A program made the position numbers and the translations under genes. From the NCBI GenBank assembly GCA_016700175.1, contig CP065003.1:1436001-1500000 (forward strand): 64,000 bases of DNA, read 5' to 3'. The number at the start of each line of letters is the position of its first letter. Position 1 is the first letter of the stretch. The notes beneath the pieces are model-generated. The model was not told the origin of the DNA. It did not search any database and worked only from the letters and a program-made list of their open reading frames with translations. The stretch is from Acidobacteriota bacterium. Lineage in GTDB: Bacteria; Acidobacteriota; Blastocatellia; Pyrinomonadales; Pyrinomonadaceae. Of this stretch, positions 32,615-41,290 are shown piece by piece.

Positions 32615-33097
32615 ATGAGCACTGATTTCGCCCGCGAGGCGATTGAGAAACTACGGTCCGAGAACGAGAGCTGGATAACGGACGTCAAGGACGCGCTCGG
32701 CGAGTTCACCGCGACCGTTCCGGCTTCTTCCATAGTCGAAGTTTGCGAAAAGCTGAAGAACGATCACGGCTTCGACCTTCTCGCCGACCTTTGCGGATGC
32801 GACCGGGGCCCGGAAGAGGAGCCCAGGTTCGAGGTCAACTATCACCTCTTTTCGACCGTGCATTACAACCGCGTCCGCCTGAAGGTGCTCCTGAGCGAAG
32901 ATTCGCCGAACGTCGAGACAGTGACCACGGTCTGGAAGACAGCCAACTGGCACGAACGTGAGACTTACGACCTTGTGGGCATCATCTTCGACGGACATCC
33001 GGACCTTCGCAGGATCCTTCTGCCTTCGGATTTCGACGGCCACGCATTGCGAAAGGACTACCCGCTGCGGGGTTATGAGCCATACAGCCTGACCTGA
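32615..33097 (+). CDS. nuoC: NADH-quinone oxidoreductase subunit C
   Basis: 160 residues, a 30-kDa-type peripheral-arm subunit. The signature WHERETYDLVGIIFDGHPDLRRILLP is present, followed by HALRKDYPLRG. It packs against NuoD. Separate from nuoD here, with a 68-base gap between them. Confidence 0.96.
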   Translation: MSTDFAREAIEKLRSENESWITDVKDALGEFTATVPASSIVEVCEKLKNDHGFDLLADLCGCDRGPEEEPRFEVNYHLFSTVHYNRVRLKVLLSEDSPNVETVTTVWKTANWHERETYDLVGIIFDGHPDLRRILLPSDFDGHALRKDYPLRGYEPYSLT

Positions 33098-33165
33098 TCG
33101 AAGGCTTGTCGGCGCGGCCGGGCGGACCGCCCGGCTTGAAGTGTTTCTGGGAAGCGAACTGAAAA

Positions 33166-34386
33166 ATGGAAACTCCCGTTCAAGACTATCTTCTTTCTCC
33201 CGATATGATGGACGAGTCGCTTGACTCACAGATGACCATCTCAATGGGGCCGCAGCATCCGTCCACGCACGGCGTGCTTCGGCTCGAGCTGGTTCTCGAC
33301 GGCGAGGTCGTCGTAAAGGCCAAGCCCGACATCGGTTATCTCCACACGGGGATGGAGAAGCTCTTCGAGTACAAGAAGTACCAGCAGGGCATCGTCATCA
33401 CGGACCGCATGGATTACCTCAATCCTCTCGGGAACAACCTGGCCTACGTGATGGCGGCCGAAAAACTGCTCCAGATCGAAATTCCGCCCAGGGCCCAGAT
33501 CATACGCGTCCTGATGTGCGAGCTGCAGAGGATCGCGTCGCACATGGTCTGGCTCGGAACTCACGCGCTCGACATTGGCGCGATGAGCCCGTTCTTCTTC
33601 TGTTTCCGCCAGCGCGAAAAGATCCTGAACCTTATCGAAGCGGCCTCGGGCGGGCGCATGACTCCGAGCTATTTCCGCATCGGCGGCCTGATGATGGACC
33701 TGCCGGCGGGATTCGAGCGAAGGGTCAAGCAGTTCCTTGAGGACTTCCCTGCCGCGATGGACCAGTTCGAGACGCTCGTCTCCGGAAACACGATCTGGCA
33801 GAGCCGCACGAAAGAGATCGGATACATAAGTAAGGAAGACGCCATCGATTGGGGCTTGACCGGTCCCTGCCTGCGTGGAAGCGGGGTGGAACTTGACCTC
33901 AGGCGGCACAATCCGTATACGGGCTACGAAACATACGACTTCGAGATACCGGTCGAAAACGACGGCGACGTCTGGGCGCGCTTCCGTGTGAGGATGCGCG
34001 AGCTGTACGAAAGCGCGAAGATCGTCCGCCAGGCGCTGGAGCGTCTGAAGCCGGGACCGACGAAAGCGGACGCGCCGAAGGTGGTCCTTCCCGACCGCGA
34101 CGATATGCGGAAGCATATGGATTCGCTGATTCACCACTTCCTGATCGTCGCTGAAGGCTTCAACGTGCCGGAGGGCGAGGTCTATATGCCGATCGAGGCC
34201 TCGAAGGGCGAGCTCGGCGTGTATATGAAGTCGAACGGGGGCCCGAAACCGGAGCGGGTACACTTCCGCGGACCGAGCTTTGTGAACCTCTCGGCGCTTC
34301 CGGACATGTCGGAAGGCGAGCTGATCGCCGACGTGGTCGCGATAATCGGCTCGCTCGATATTGTGCTGGGGGAGATAGACAGGTAG
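33166..34386 (+). CDS. nuoD: NADH-quinone oxidoreductase subunit D
   Basis: 406 residues, the 49-kDa subunit forming the quinone cavity with NuoB. Motifs: MGPQHPSTHGVLR, the quinone-site His region, GYLHTGMEKLFEY, RIASHMVWLG and the C-terminal RGPSFVNLSALPDM. Length and order are typical. After it the operon is broken by repeats and non-nuo genes before nuoE. Confidence 0.97.
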   Translation: METPVQDYLLSPDMMDESLDSQMTISMGPQHPSTHGVLRLELVLDGEVVVKAKPDIGYLHTGMEKLFEYKKYQQGIVITDRMDYLNPLGNNLAYVMAAEKLLQIEIPPRAQIIRVLMCELQRIASHMVWLGTHALDIGAMSPFFFCFRQREKILNLIEAASGGRMTPSYFRIGGLMMDLPAGFERRVKQFLEDFPAAMDQFETLVSGNTIWQSRTKEIGYISKEDAIDWGLTGPCLRGSGVELDLRRHNPYTGYETYDFEIPVENDGDVWARFRVRMRELYESAKIVRQALERLKPGPTKADAPKVVLPDRDDMRKHMDSLIHHFLIVAEGFNVPEGEVYMPIEASKGELGVYMKSNGGPKPERVHFRGPSFVNLSALPDMSEGELIADVVAIIGSLDIVLGEIDR

Positions 34387-34600
34387 TGAGCGGCGAGCAG
34401 TGAGCAGTGAGCAGTGAGCAGATGTAGGGGCAGGGCTTGTCCCTGCCCAGGAGTATCCAGGCGGCCCGCTTGCGGGCCTCAGGACTGAGGGTAAAGGACT
34501 GAGGACTGAGTTCGGAACGCACGCGTCTCGCGGGCATTGAGCGAAGCGAAGACCCCAGGGTGTCGCCTCTCCCCGTTTAGCCCGCGCACTTGTGCGCGGG
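34387..34600. repeat. Composite repeat block between nuoD and the TonB-like genes
   Basis: Starts with four copies of the 7-base unit GAGCAGT/GTGAGCA type, then hairpins GGGCAGGG-CTTGT-CCCTGCCC (34428-34449) and GGCCCGC/GCGGGCC, GAGGACT-type heptamers (about 34480-34510) and finally a REP-like element with CCCGTTTAG head (34572-34580) and CCCGCGCAC/GTGCGCGGG stem (34581-34600). Confidence 0.75.
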
Positions 34601-34639
34601 AGACAGATCATGACTGACGCCTGAGTTTTCTTTGACCTC

Positions 34640-35374
34640 ATGAGATTTAGCAGACACATTTTCACCGCAGCTTGTCTTTTGTGTCTTTCAATTTCTTTGT
34701 TCAGCAGCGCGAACGGCCAGACGCCCTGCGAAGTCGCGCTTTCGATGATTGACAACGAATCCGGAGAAGCAGTCGAGAGCCCGGAAGTCCTTCTCTTCCC
34801 GAAAGCCGGCCGCAGCGTGTTCAAAGGCAAGGCGGTCGCCGGAAAGATCGTGTTCAAGGGTCTTGAGGACCAAGAGTACGGGCTCCTCGCGATAAACGAC
34901 GGCTACAAGAACAGCTGGTTCCGGATTAGCGTCGACTGCGGAGCGCTCGGCGACAGCGGAAGGAAGAACGTCCTGCTCCCGCTCTGGAAGGGCGAGGGAA
35001 ACAAGACGATGGTGCTCGAGTTCGCGGAAGGCGAAGAGCACCTGAAATTGAAGGACCTGGGCTTGACGAAAGAGGACGACTCAGCTTCGCTTGATGCCCC
35101 GACGCGCATAAGCAAAGGCATCGTCAACGGTGCGGCAATCAGGCTTTACAGGCCCGAGTATCCCGAAGCGGCCCGCTCAATGCGGCTTAGGGGCGAGGCA
35201 CGTGTGAAGATCACGATCGGTTATGACGGCAAGGTAGAAAGCGCCGAACTTGTGAAAGGAAACAAGATCTTCAGGGATGCAGTGGAAGACGCCGCGAAAC
35301 GCTCGGAATTCGCGCCTACGTTCCTGATGGGAGTGCCTGTCAAGGTTCAGGGCGTTCTTGTCTACCAGTTTTGA
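34640..35374 (+). CDS. Exported protein with TonB C-terminal-like domain
   Basis: 244 residues with a signal peptide (hydrophobic 7-21, cleavage near SSANGQ). Residues ~30-130 form a carboxypeptidase-regulatory-like beta region (ALSMIDNESGEAVE...). Residues ~165-244 match a TonB C-terminal fold: RPEYPEAARSMRLRGEARVKITIGYDGKVESAELVKG and DAAKRSEFAPTF. It lacks the Pro-rich linker and N-terminal anchor of TonB, so it may not energise transport. It lies between nuoD and nuoE with a paralogue next to it. Confidence 0.8.
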   Translation: MRFSRHIFTAACLLCLSISLFSSANGQTPCEVALSMIDNESGEAVESPEVLLFPKAGRSVFKGKAVAGKIVFKGLEDQEYGLLAINDGYKNSWFRISVDCGALGDSGRKNVLLPLWKGEGNKTMVLEFAEGEEHLKLKDLGLTKEDDSASLDAPTRISKGIVNGAAIRLYRPEYPEAARSMRLRGEARVKITIGYDGKVESAELVKGNKIFRDAVEDAAKRSEFAPTFLMGVPVKVQGVLVYQF

Positions 35375-35471
35375 ACGCTTCTTTGGTTAGGGCAGGATAG
35401 AGGGCCCGCTGCTCTCGAGCATTGCAACTGAAAGCAGTTCTCGGCGCCGTCTTTTTTCGAATTGGACACGG

Positions 35472-36272
35472 ATGACTCGTGACAAGCGGCATTCATTGAC
35501 TCTAGAGTTCGATGGGTTGTCCCAACTGCTGATAGTGGTTTGCGCGATCGGATCGTTGTTCCTCTTTCCGAATGCTGTGTGGTCGCAAGACGAGCGAAGT
35601 TGTTTGATAGACATTACCCCTTTCGACGCCGAGACTAAGGAACGGGTCATCAGGTTTGAAGCCTCTCCGGTTGCCGCCTTGTCTCTTTTGGCGCCGAGCA
35701 TGAAAGCACGGAATGGGATCTGGGCGTTGCGGCTCGACGAAGGCGTTTATTACTTGAAAGTGACAAGCCCCGGCTTTAAGACGTCGATTGCGAGGTTTTC
35801 TCTGAATTGTGAGAGCGCGAATTCGGATGACCGCGTGTTTGTAACTTTGCCTTTGATAACCGGTCACGAGAGTGAGGTAGTCAATCTCAAACAGGGCGAA
35901 GGGCTGGACTTCATTGATGACGACGAAGAGTATCACTGGCTGGCAAACGTCGAAAAAAGAGATGAAGAGCGTTGGAGAAACGCCACTCCTGAGGAAAGGG
36001 AGAAGAAGGGATTCAGGTTTGGAAAGAAGATAAAAATACCGAGACCGAATTACCCTCCGGAACTGCGGTCAAGGAATATCGTCGGAACCGTCCGAGTCGA
36101 GATACATATCGACAAGAAAGGTAACGTCACTCACGCGAAGGCAGTTTCCGGCCCGTATGAGTTTTACGAAGTGGCAGAAAAAGCAGCGATGAAGGCCAAA
36201 TTCGAGCCTACAACTTTCAACGGTTATCCGCTTGAGGTCGCCGGAACGATCGAGTTTAATTTCGGATCTTGA
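35472..36272 (+). CDS. Exported protein with TonB C-terminal-like domain (paralogue)
   Basis: 266 residues with a signal peptide (LIVVCAIGSLFLFPNAVWSQ). The middle is a beta-rich region similar in layout to the preceding protein. The C-terminal domain RPNYPPELRSRNIVGTVRVEIHIDKKGNVTHAKAVSG...FEPTTFNGYPLEVAG fits the TonB C-terminal family. An acidic linker (DDDEEYHWLAN) separates the parts. Both proteins probably arose by duplication. Ends 10 bases before nuoE. Confidence 0.8.
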   Translation: MTRDKRHSLTLEFDGLSQLLIVVCAIGSLFLFPNAVWSQDERSCLIDITPFDAETKERVIRFEASPVAALSLLAPSMKARNGIWALRLDEGVYYLKVTSPGFKTSIARFSLNCESANSDDRVFVTLPLITGHESEVVNLKQGEGLDFIDDDEEYHWLANVEKRDEERWRNATPEEREKKGFRFGKKIKIPRPNYPPELRSRNIVGTVRVEIHIDKKGNVTHAKAVSGPYEFYEVAEKAAMKAKFEPTTFNGYPLEVAGTIEFNFGS

Positions 36273-36282
36273 TTCCTGACAA

Positions 36283-36810
36283 ATGGCAACAGTAGCAACA
36301 GATTACACGAACAAGGTTAAAGTGACGGATGAGGTGGCTGAGTTCCCCGAATCGGTCGTCGAAGAGATGCGCTCGCACCTCACGAAGTACCCGAAGGACA
36401 GGAGCCGCTCGGCGCTGATCCCTCTGCTTTTCGTGATCCAGCGCGAGCGCGGGTACATCGACAATCCGGGCGTGAACTTTCTTGCTCAGTTCCTGAACCT
36501 CGAGGTCACGGACATCTGGGAGACGGCGACGTTCTACTCGATGTTCAATATGCACCCGGTCGGCAAGTACCACATACAGATGTGCAAGACCTTGTCATGC
36601 AAGATCCTGGGCGAGCCGGAGCTGACCGACCACATCTGTTCTAAGTTGGGCATCAAGCCGGGCGAAACGACCAAGGACGGCAAGTTCACGGTCACGAGGG
36701 TCGAGTGCCTCGGAAGCTGCGGCACGGCGCCGATGATGCAGATCGGGTTCGAGTACCACGAGAACCTTACGAAAGAGAAGCTCGACGATCTGATCGATTC
36801 GCTGGAATGA
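36283..36810 (+). CDS. nuoE: NADH-quinone oxidoreductase subunit E
   Basis: 24-kDa-type subunit of 175 residues carrying a 2Fe-2S cluster (N1a). Cluster ligands are in QMCKTLSC and ECLGSCGTAPM (four Cys). The helical part LFVIQRERGYIDNPGVNF and TDIWETATFYSMF is typical. It directly precedes, with an ATGA overlap, the signal-peptidase-like gene. Confidence 0.97.
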   Translation: MATVATDYTNKVKVTDEVAEFPESVVEEMRSHLTKYPKDRSRSALIPLLFVIQRERGYIDNPGVNFLAQFLNLEVTDIWETATFYSMFNMHPVGKYHIQMCKTLSCKILGEPELTDHICSKLGIKPGETTKDGKFTVTRVECLGSCGTAPMMQIGFEYHENLTKEKLDDLIDSLE

Positions 36811-37334
36811 GGCCAAAGGGAGTTGTTGTTACGCCATGGAAGATTGCCGTGATTTGCCTTCCGATTTTTCTTGTTTCTTGCGACTCGCGGCAAATCGAGG
36901 TTGCAACTGACGCGATGGCGCCGGTTATGAAGATCGGTGACAGGTGTGAGGTCGAGCCAATTGGGGATTCAGGGATCAATCGGTTCGACATCGTTCTTCA
37001 TAAAATTCCGGAAAGCGAGAATGAAGCTGCCCTCACGAAGGGGGCAACGCTGGCCCACAGAGTTATCGGGATGCCGAACGAAGTCATTGAGATCAAGGCC
37101 AATGAAGTATTTGTGAACGGTGCAGCAATTGACCCGGAATTCGACGTGCGGGTTTCGGAGACAGATCTAAAGCTTGATTTCGGTCCGGTCAAGTTACCTC
37201 CTGAATCTTTCTTCTTATTGGGGGATAACCGCCCTAGAAGTCTGGATAGCAGGTATTACGAGAATCCGGGAGTTCGAAGAGAAAACATCGTCGGAAGGAT
37301 AGGGTCTTGCACGAAGTCGGATAACGGACAGTGA
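36807..37334 (+). CDS. Signal-peptidase-I-like lipoprotein without catalytic residues
   Basis: 175 residues. A short hydrophobic N-terminus ends in lipobox FLVSC (Cys25), predicting a lipoprotein. The S26 fold is recognisable: ATDAMAPVMKIGD aligns with the box SGSMEPTLKIGD, HRVIGMPNEVIEIKANEVFVNG with the KRVIGLPGD box and GDNRPRSLDSRYY with the conserved GDNR/SxDSR box. But the Ser nucleophile is Ala37 and the general-base Lys is His84, so it is unlikely to be a peptidase. It sits between nuoE and nuoF with one- to four-base overlaps at both ends, so it is translated within the nuo message. Confidence 0.85.
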   Translation: MRPKGVVVTPWKIAVICLPIFLVSCDSRQIEVATDAMAPVMKIGDRCEVEPIGDSGINRFDIVLHKIPESENEAALTKGATLAHRVIGMPNEVIEIKANEVFVNGAAIDPEFDVRVSETDLKLDFGPVKLPPESFFLLGDNRPRSLDSRYYENPGVRRENIVGRIGSCTKSDNGQ

Positions 37335-38641
37335 TGGAAATAAAGGCAATAGGCTGCGAGCCGCTTCAGCTGAAGCGAATGCACATCGAGAACGGTCACA
37401 CGCTCGACGTGTACCGCCAGACCGGCGGTTATGAATCGCTGAAAAAGGCGATGAACATGACCTCGGACCAGATAATCGACGAGGTGAAGGCCTCGGCGCT
37501 CCGCGGGCGCGGCGGCGCGGGCTTCCCGACCGGGATGAAATGGAGCTTCGTCCCCCGCGATTCGCCGAAACCGAAATACATCGTCTGCAACGCCGACGAA
37601 TCGGAGCCCGGGACCTTCAAGGACCGATACCTTCTCGAGCGCGACCCGCACGCGCTGATCGAAGGAATGCTGATCGGCGCTTTCGCACTCGGCGTCGAGA
37701 CCTGCTACATATACTACCGGGGCGAGTACAAGTATCTGATCGAGATAATGGACCGCGCGATCGAGGAAGCGCGCCAGGCGAATCTCGTAGGAAAGAACAT
37801 CCTCGGCAGCGATTTCAACTGCGAGTTCTACACGCACACGGGAGCCGGGGCGTACATCTGCGGTGAAGAGACAGCGCTTCTTTCTTCGCTCGAGGGTTTC
37901 CGAGGCCACCCGCGGATGAAGCCTCCGTTCCCCGCAGTCGAAGGCCTTTACGCCTGTCCGACGGTCGTGAACAACGTCGAAACACTGACGTCCGTACCGC
38001 AGATAATCGAGATGGGCGGAAAGGAGTGGCAGGAGCTCGGAACCGAAAAGTCCGGCGGAACAAAGCTCTGGTCCGTTTCGGGACACGTGAAAAAACCCGG
38101 AGTCTACGAACTCCCTATGGGTTATCACGATATGGAGAAGTTCATCCTCGAGGACTGCGGCGGGATGCTTCGCGACGACAAGAAACTGAAGGCGTGCATA
38201 CCCGGCGGATCGAGCGTTTACGCGATGCGCGCCGACCAGATAATCGGGAAGAACGTGACGCTCGATTACGAAGGCCTGGTCGAGGCGGGCTCGATGGTCG
38301 GCTCCGGCGGATTCATCGTCATCGACGAGACCGTCGATATGGTCGATTCAACCAAGAACCTTACCGAGTTTTACAAGCACGAGTCGTGCGGATGGTGCAC
38401 GCCGTGCCGCGAGGGAACGGACTGGCTGGTGAAGATCTTCGACCGCATATGGGCGGGCGGAGGCCGGCCGGAGGACGCCCAGCTTATCCTCGATCTTTGC
38501 GACAACATAGAGGGCAAATCGTTTTGTCCGCTCGGCGATGCCGCGGCATGGGCGATCCAGGGCGCGGTCAAGCGGTTCCCTGAAGATTTCAAGAAACACC
38601 TTCTGCAGAACGGAAACGGCGCCGGAACGTCCGGCTCCTGA
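37334..38641 (+). CDS. nuoF: NADH-quinone oxidoreductase subunit F
   Basis: 51-kDa-type NADH-binding subunit of 435 residues with FMN and the N3 4Fe-4S cluster. Motifs: RGRGGAGFPTGMKWSF (NADH), VCNADESEPGTFKDR (FMN), GAGAYICGEETALLSS, and the cluster Cys in SCGWCTPCREG. Starts at ATG 37334, overlapping the previous stop (TGATG). The acceptor of electrons from NADH in complex I. Confidence 0.97.
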   Translation: MEIKAIGCEPLQLKRMHIENGHTLDVYRQTGGYESLKKAMNMTSDQIIDEVKASALRGRGGAGFPTGMKWSFVPRDSPKPKYIVCNADESEPGTFKDRYLLERDPHALIEGMLIGAFALGVETCYIYYRGEYKYLIEIMDRAIEEARQANLVGKNILGSDFNCEFYTHTGAGAYICGEETALLSSLEGFRGHPRMKPPFPAVEGLYACPTVVNNVETLTSVPQIIEMGGKEWQELGTEKSGGTKLWSVSGHVKKPGVYELPMGYHDMEKFILEDCGGMLRDDKKLKACIPGGSSVYAMRADQIIGKNVTLDYEGLVEAGSMVGSGGFIVIDETVDMVDSTKNLTEFYKHESCGWCTPCREGTDWLVKIFDRIWAGGGRPEDAQLILDLCDNIEGKSFCPLGDAAAWAIQGAVKRFPEDFKKHLLQNGNGAGTSGS

Positions 38642-38725
38642 ACTGCGGTAACACATTGAATTAGTCCGCAGGCAGGACGTCCTTTGCGGGACGGTATCCG
38701 TCAGGTTCTGCGGTTATGGAGCTAT

Positions 38726-38983
38726 ATGGGAAAAGGAGACAAGAAAACCAAACGGGGCAAGATCTTCGCCGGCAGTTACGGCAAGTCGAGACCCAAACCG
38801 AACAAGAACAAGAAGCACAAGGGGCCCGCCGAAGACGGCGGCGCCAAGCCTGAAGAGAAAAAGAAAAGCACCGCGAAGGCGGCGGAAAAGAAACCCGTCG
38901 TGAAGAAGGCGGCCGCGAAAAAGAAGGCGGAGAAAGAAGAACCGAAGGAAGAAAAGAAGGAAGCGGCGCAGGAAGAAGAGTAA
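38726..38983 (+). CDS. 30S ribosomal protein bTHX with a charged tail
   Basis: 85 residues from the ATG at 38726 (ribosome site GGAG just before it). Residues 1-25 (MGKGDKKTKRGKIFAGSYGK) match the Thermus-type THX peptide, which binds 16S rRNA. The remaining ~60 residues are only K, E, A, P, a disordered extension. Its place between nuoF and nuoG is unusual. The longer start at 38684 lacks the THX N-terminus. Confidence 0.85.
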   Translation: MGKGDKKTKRGKIFAGSYGKSRPKPNKNKKHKGPAEDGGAKPEEKKKSTAKAAEKKPVVKKAAAKKKAEKEEPKEEKKEAAQEEE

Positions 38984-39004
38984 ACAAGGCAGACGCAAGT
39001 CACG

Positions 39005-41254
39005 ATGGCTGAAGAACTTATCAAGGTAACGATAGACGGGCAGGAATTCGAGGTCGAAAAGGGCCGGCCGCTGATCGATGTGATCAACGAGAAGGGCTTC
39101 GGAGTCCCTTCATTCTGCTATTACGCCGATCTCGAGCTGCAGGCCTCCTGCAGAATGTGCCTCGTCCGGATCGAGAAAATGCCCAAGCTCCAGGCCTCGT
39201 GCGTGATCCGGTGCACCGACGGGATGGAGGTCACGACCAAGAGCGAGGAGATCGAGAAGGCCCAGCGCGCTATGGGTGAATTCCTTCTTGCGAACCATCC
39301 TCTCGACTGCCCGGTGTGCGACCGCGGAGGCGAATGCGAGCTTCAGGAAGTGATCTTCGACTGGGGCGACGTGGAGGAGCGCTTCGATGAACCGAAGAAC
39401 GCTCATCCCGAGAAGTTCCTTTCGCCGATCGTCGCGAACGACCAGCAGAGGTGCATCTTGTGCAAGCGATGCACGCGCGTGTGCCACGAGTGGATGGGCG
39501 AGGACGCCATCGAGGCCGGCAACCGCGGTTCGAACACGGTGATCGGCACTTACGGCGGCTGGCTCAACTGCTCCCAGTGCGGGAACTGCATAGAGGTCTG
39601 TCCGACCGGGACTTTGCTCGACGGCGTTTACCGCCACGAGACGCGCCCCTGGGAGCTGGATCAGACGATCACGACCTGCACGTACTGCTCCGACGGCTGC
39701 CAGCTTTCGGTCGGCTCCAGGGCCGACGAGGTCCACAGGATCGTCGCCCGAGACCGTTACGTGAACGGGATCAACGGAGAGTTTCTCTGCATCAAGGGCC
39801 GTTTCGCACACGGGTTCGTGAACCACGGAGACCGGATCAAGACACCCTTGATCCGCTACAAGAAGGGCGGAAAGCTTATCCCCTCGACGTGGGACGACGC
39901 GATCGCCTTCGCCGCTGAAAGAATCAAGGAGTCGAAGAAGGCAGGGGTCGTCGCTACGTCGAGGCTTACCAACGAAACGGTCCATACTTTGAAGAGGTTC
40001 GCAGACGAGTGCCGTGACGGCACAAGTTACGCAGTTTCAGATACTTACGACCTCGCGCCGTTCTTCGAAAACCTCTCGGCGCCGCTCTGCACGCACAAGG
40101 AAATACGCTTCGCCGAAACGATCGTCGTGATCGGCGGCGACGTCGATGAGGAGCAGCCGCTCACCGCGAAACAGATCCGCCAGGCGGTCCGGAACGGCGG
40201 CGCGAACCTTATCCTCGTCAACGACACGCCGAGCAGGCTCTCGCATCAGGCGTCGCAGTTCATTCACGTCAATCCGGGAACCGTGGAAGCCTTCGTCCTG
40301 GCGCTCGCCGATCCCTCGGCGGCGGACATGGCGGCGGCGAAGATGGGTATCGGAAGGGCCGAGATCGACAAGGCCCGCGAGACGGCAAATGCGACAAAGG
40401 GCGATCTGATCATAATGTTCGGGAAGGAACTTGGCGCAGAAGCACAGGCGGTCGCCGCGAATCTGCCGTCGCGACACGAGAACCGGAACGTGAAGCTTCA
40501 TCCGCTTGCCGGATACTGCAACTCGGTCGGGGCCTCCGACATGATGCCGGGAAGAAAACCGGTCGCGGACGTAGTTGCCGGTTCGGACGCCCTGCTGATC
40601 GCCGGAAGCCTTTCCGATGAAGAGTTCGCGGCGGCGGATCTGGCTTCGAAGCCATTCGTCGCGGTCCAGGAACTGTTCCTGACAGACACCGCAGCGGCGG
40701 CGGACGTCGTGTTCCCGGCGGCTTCGTTCGCGGAGTCCGACGGAACCTATACGAACAACGACGGATTCGTCCAGAGGGTACGAAGGGCGATCGATCCGGT
40801 TCACCAGGCGAAACCCGACTGGATGATCACTTCCCTGCTCGCTTCCGAGTTGGGAGCCGACTTCGGATATTCGTTCTCGGCGTCTGCCGTGTTCAGAAGC
40901 ATCGCCGAATCCCACGAGGCGTACGAAGGGCTCCGTTATCCCGATCTGAAGGACGAAACGCGCCCCGTCAGGGTTAAGCACAAACTGGTGTCCGGAGCCG
41001 ATGTTTCCGGCGCCGTAGCCTCGCTCAGGGACAGGGTTTCGCAGTTCCCCGACGCGGCTGACAAGATCACGGAAGAGCCTCGGGTAGGTCACAAACTGCA
41101 CCGGGTGACGACGATGACCGGCAAGACGCCGCAGTTCCACCTGCTCGCGAACGGCAATCCGAAGCCCGACGATCTGCTAGTTTCGCCGTTGTTCCAGTTC
41201 AACCCGGACGGAAGTCCGAAGAAGGAAGAAGAGTCCGAAGTGGCCGCAGGCTGA
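39005..41254 (+). CDS. nuoG: NADH-quinone oxidoreductase subunit G
   Basis: 749 residues. The N-terminal ~240 residues carry 2Fe-2S and 4Fe-4S clusters: FCYYADLELQASCRMCLV, CDRGGECELQE (with the His/Cys site), CILCKRCTRVC and CSQCGNCIEVCP, then CTYCSDGCQLS for the N7 cluster. Residues ~240-700 follow the molybdopterin oxidoreductase fold, but no molybdenum cofactor is expected. Shorter than the ~900-residue E. coli form. Fits the usual order after nuoF apart from the bTHX insertion. Confidence 0.96.
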   Translation: MAEELIKVTIDGQEFEVEKGRPLIDVINEKGFGVPSFCYYADLELQASCRMCLVRIEKMPKLQASCVIRCTDGMEVTTKSEEIEKAQRAMGEFLLANHPLDCPVCDRGGECELQEVIFDWGDVEERFDEPKNAHPEKFLSPIVANDQQRCILCKRCTRVCHEWMGEDAIEAGNRGSNTVIGTYGGWLNCSQCGNCIEVCPTGTLLDGVYRHETRPWELDQTITTCTYCSDGCQLSVGSRADEVHRIVARDRYVNGINGEFLCIKGRFAHGFVNHGDRIKTPLIRYKKGGKLIPSTWDDAIAFAAERIKESKKAGVVATSRLTNETVHTLKRFADECRDGTSYAVSDTYDLAPFFENLSAPLCTHKEIRFAETIVVIGGDVDEEQPLTAKQIRQAVRNGGANLILVNDTPSRLSHQASQFIHVNPGTVEAFVLALADPSAADMAAAKMGIGRAEIDKARETANATKGDLIIMFGKELGAEAQAVAANLPSRHENRNVKLHPLAGYCNSVGASDMMPGRKPVADVVAGSDALLIAGSLSDEEFAAADLASKPFVAVQELFLTDTAAAADVVFPAASFAESDGTYTNNDGFVQRVRRAIDPVHQAKPDWMITSLLASELGADFGYSFSASAVFRSIAESHEAYEGLRYPDLKDETRPVRVKHKLVSGADVSGAVASLRDRVSQFPDAADKITEEPRVGHKLHRVTTMTGKTPQFHLLANGNPKPDDLLVSPLFQFNPDGSPKKEEESEVAAG

Positions 41255-41290
41255 TAACGCCCGCGGATACCCGCCGGGCTCGTTTTCTGT

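Noticed and set aside
33241..34857. 538-codon minus-strand open frame
   Set aside because: Antisense of nuoD running through repeats.
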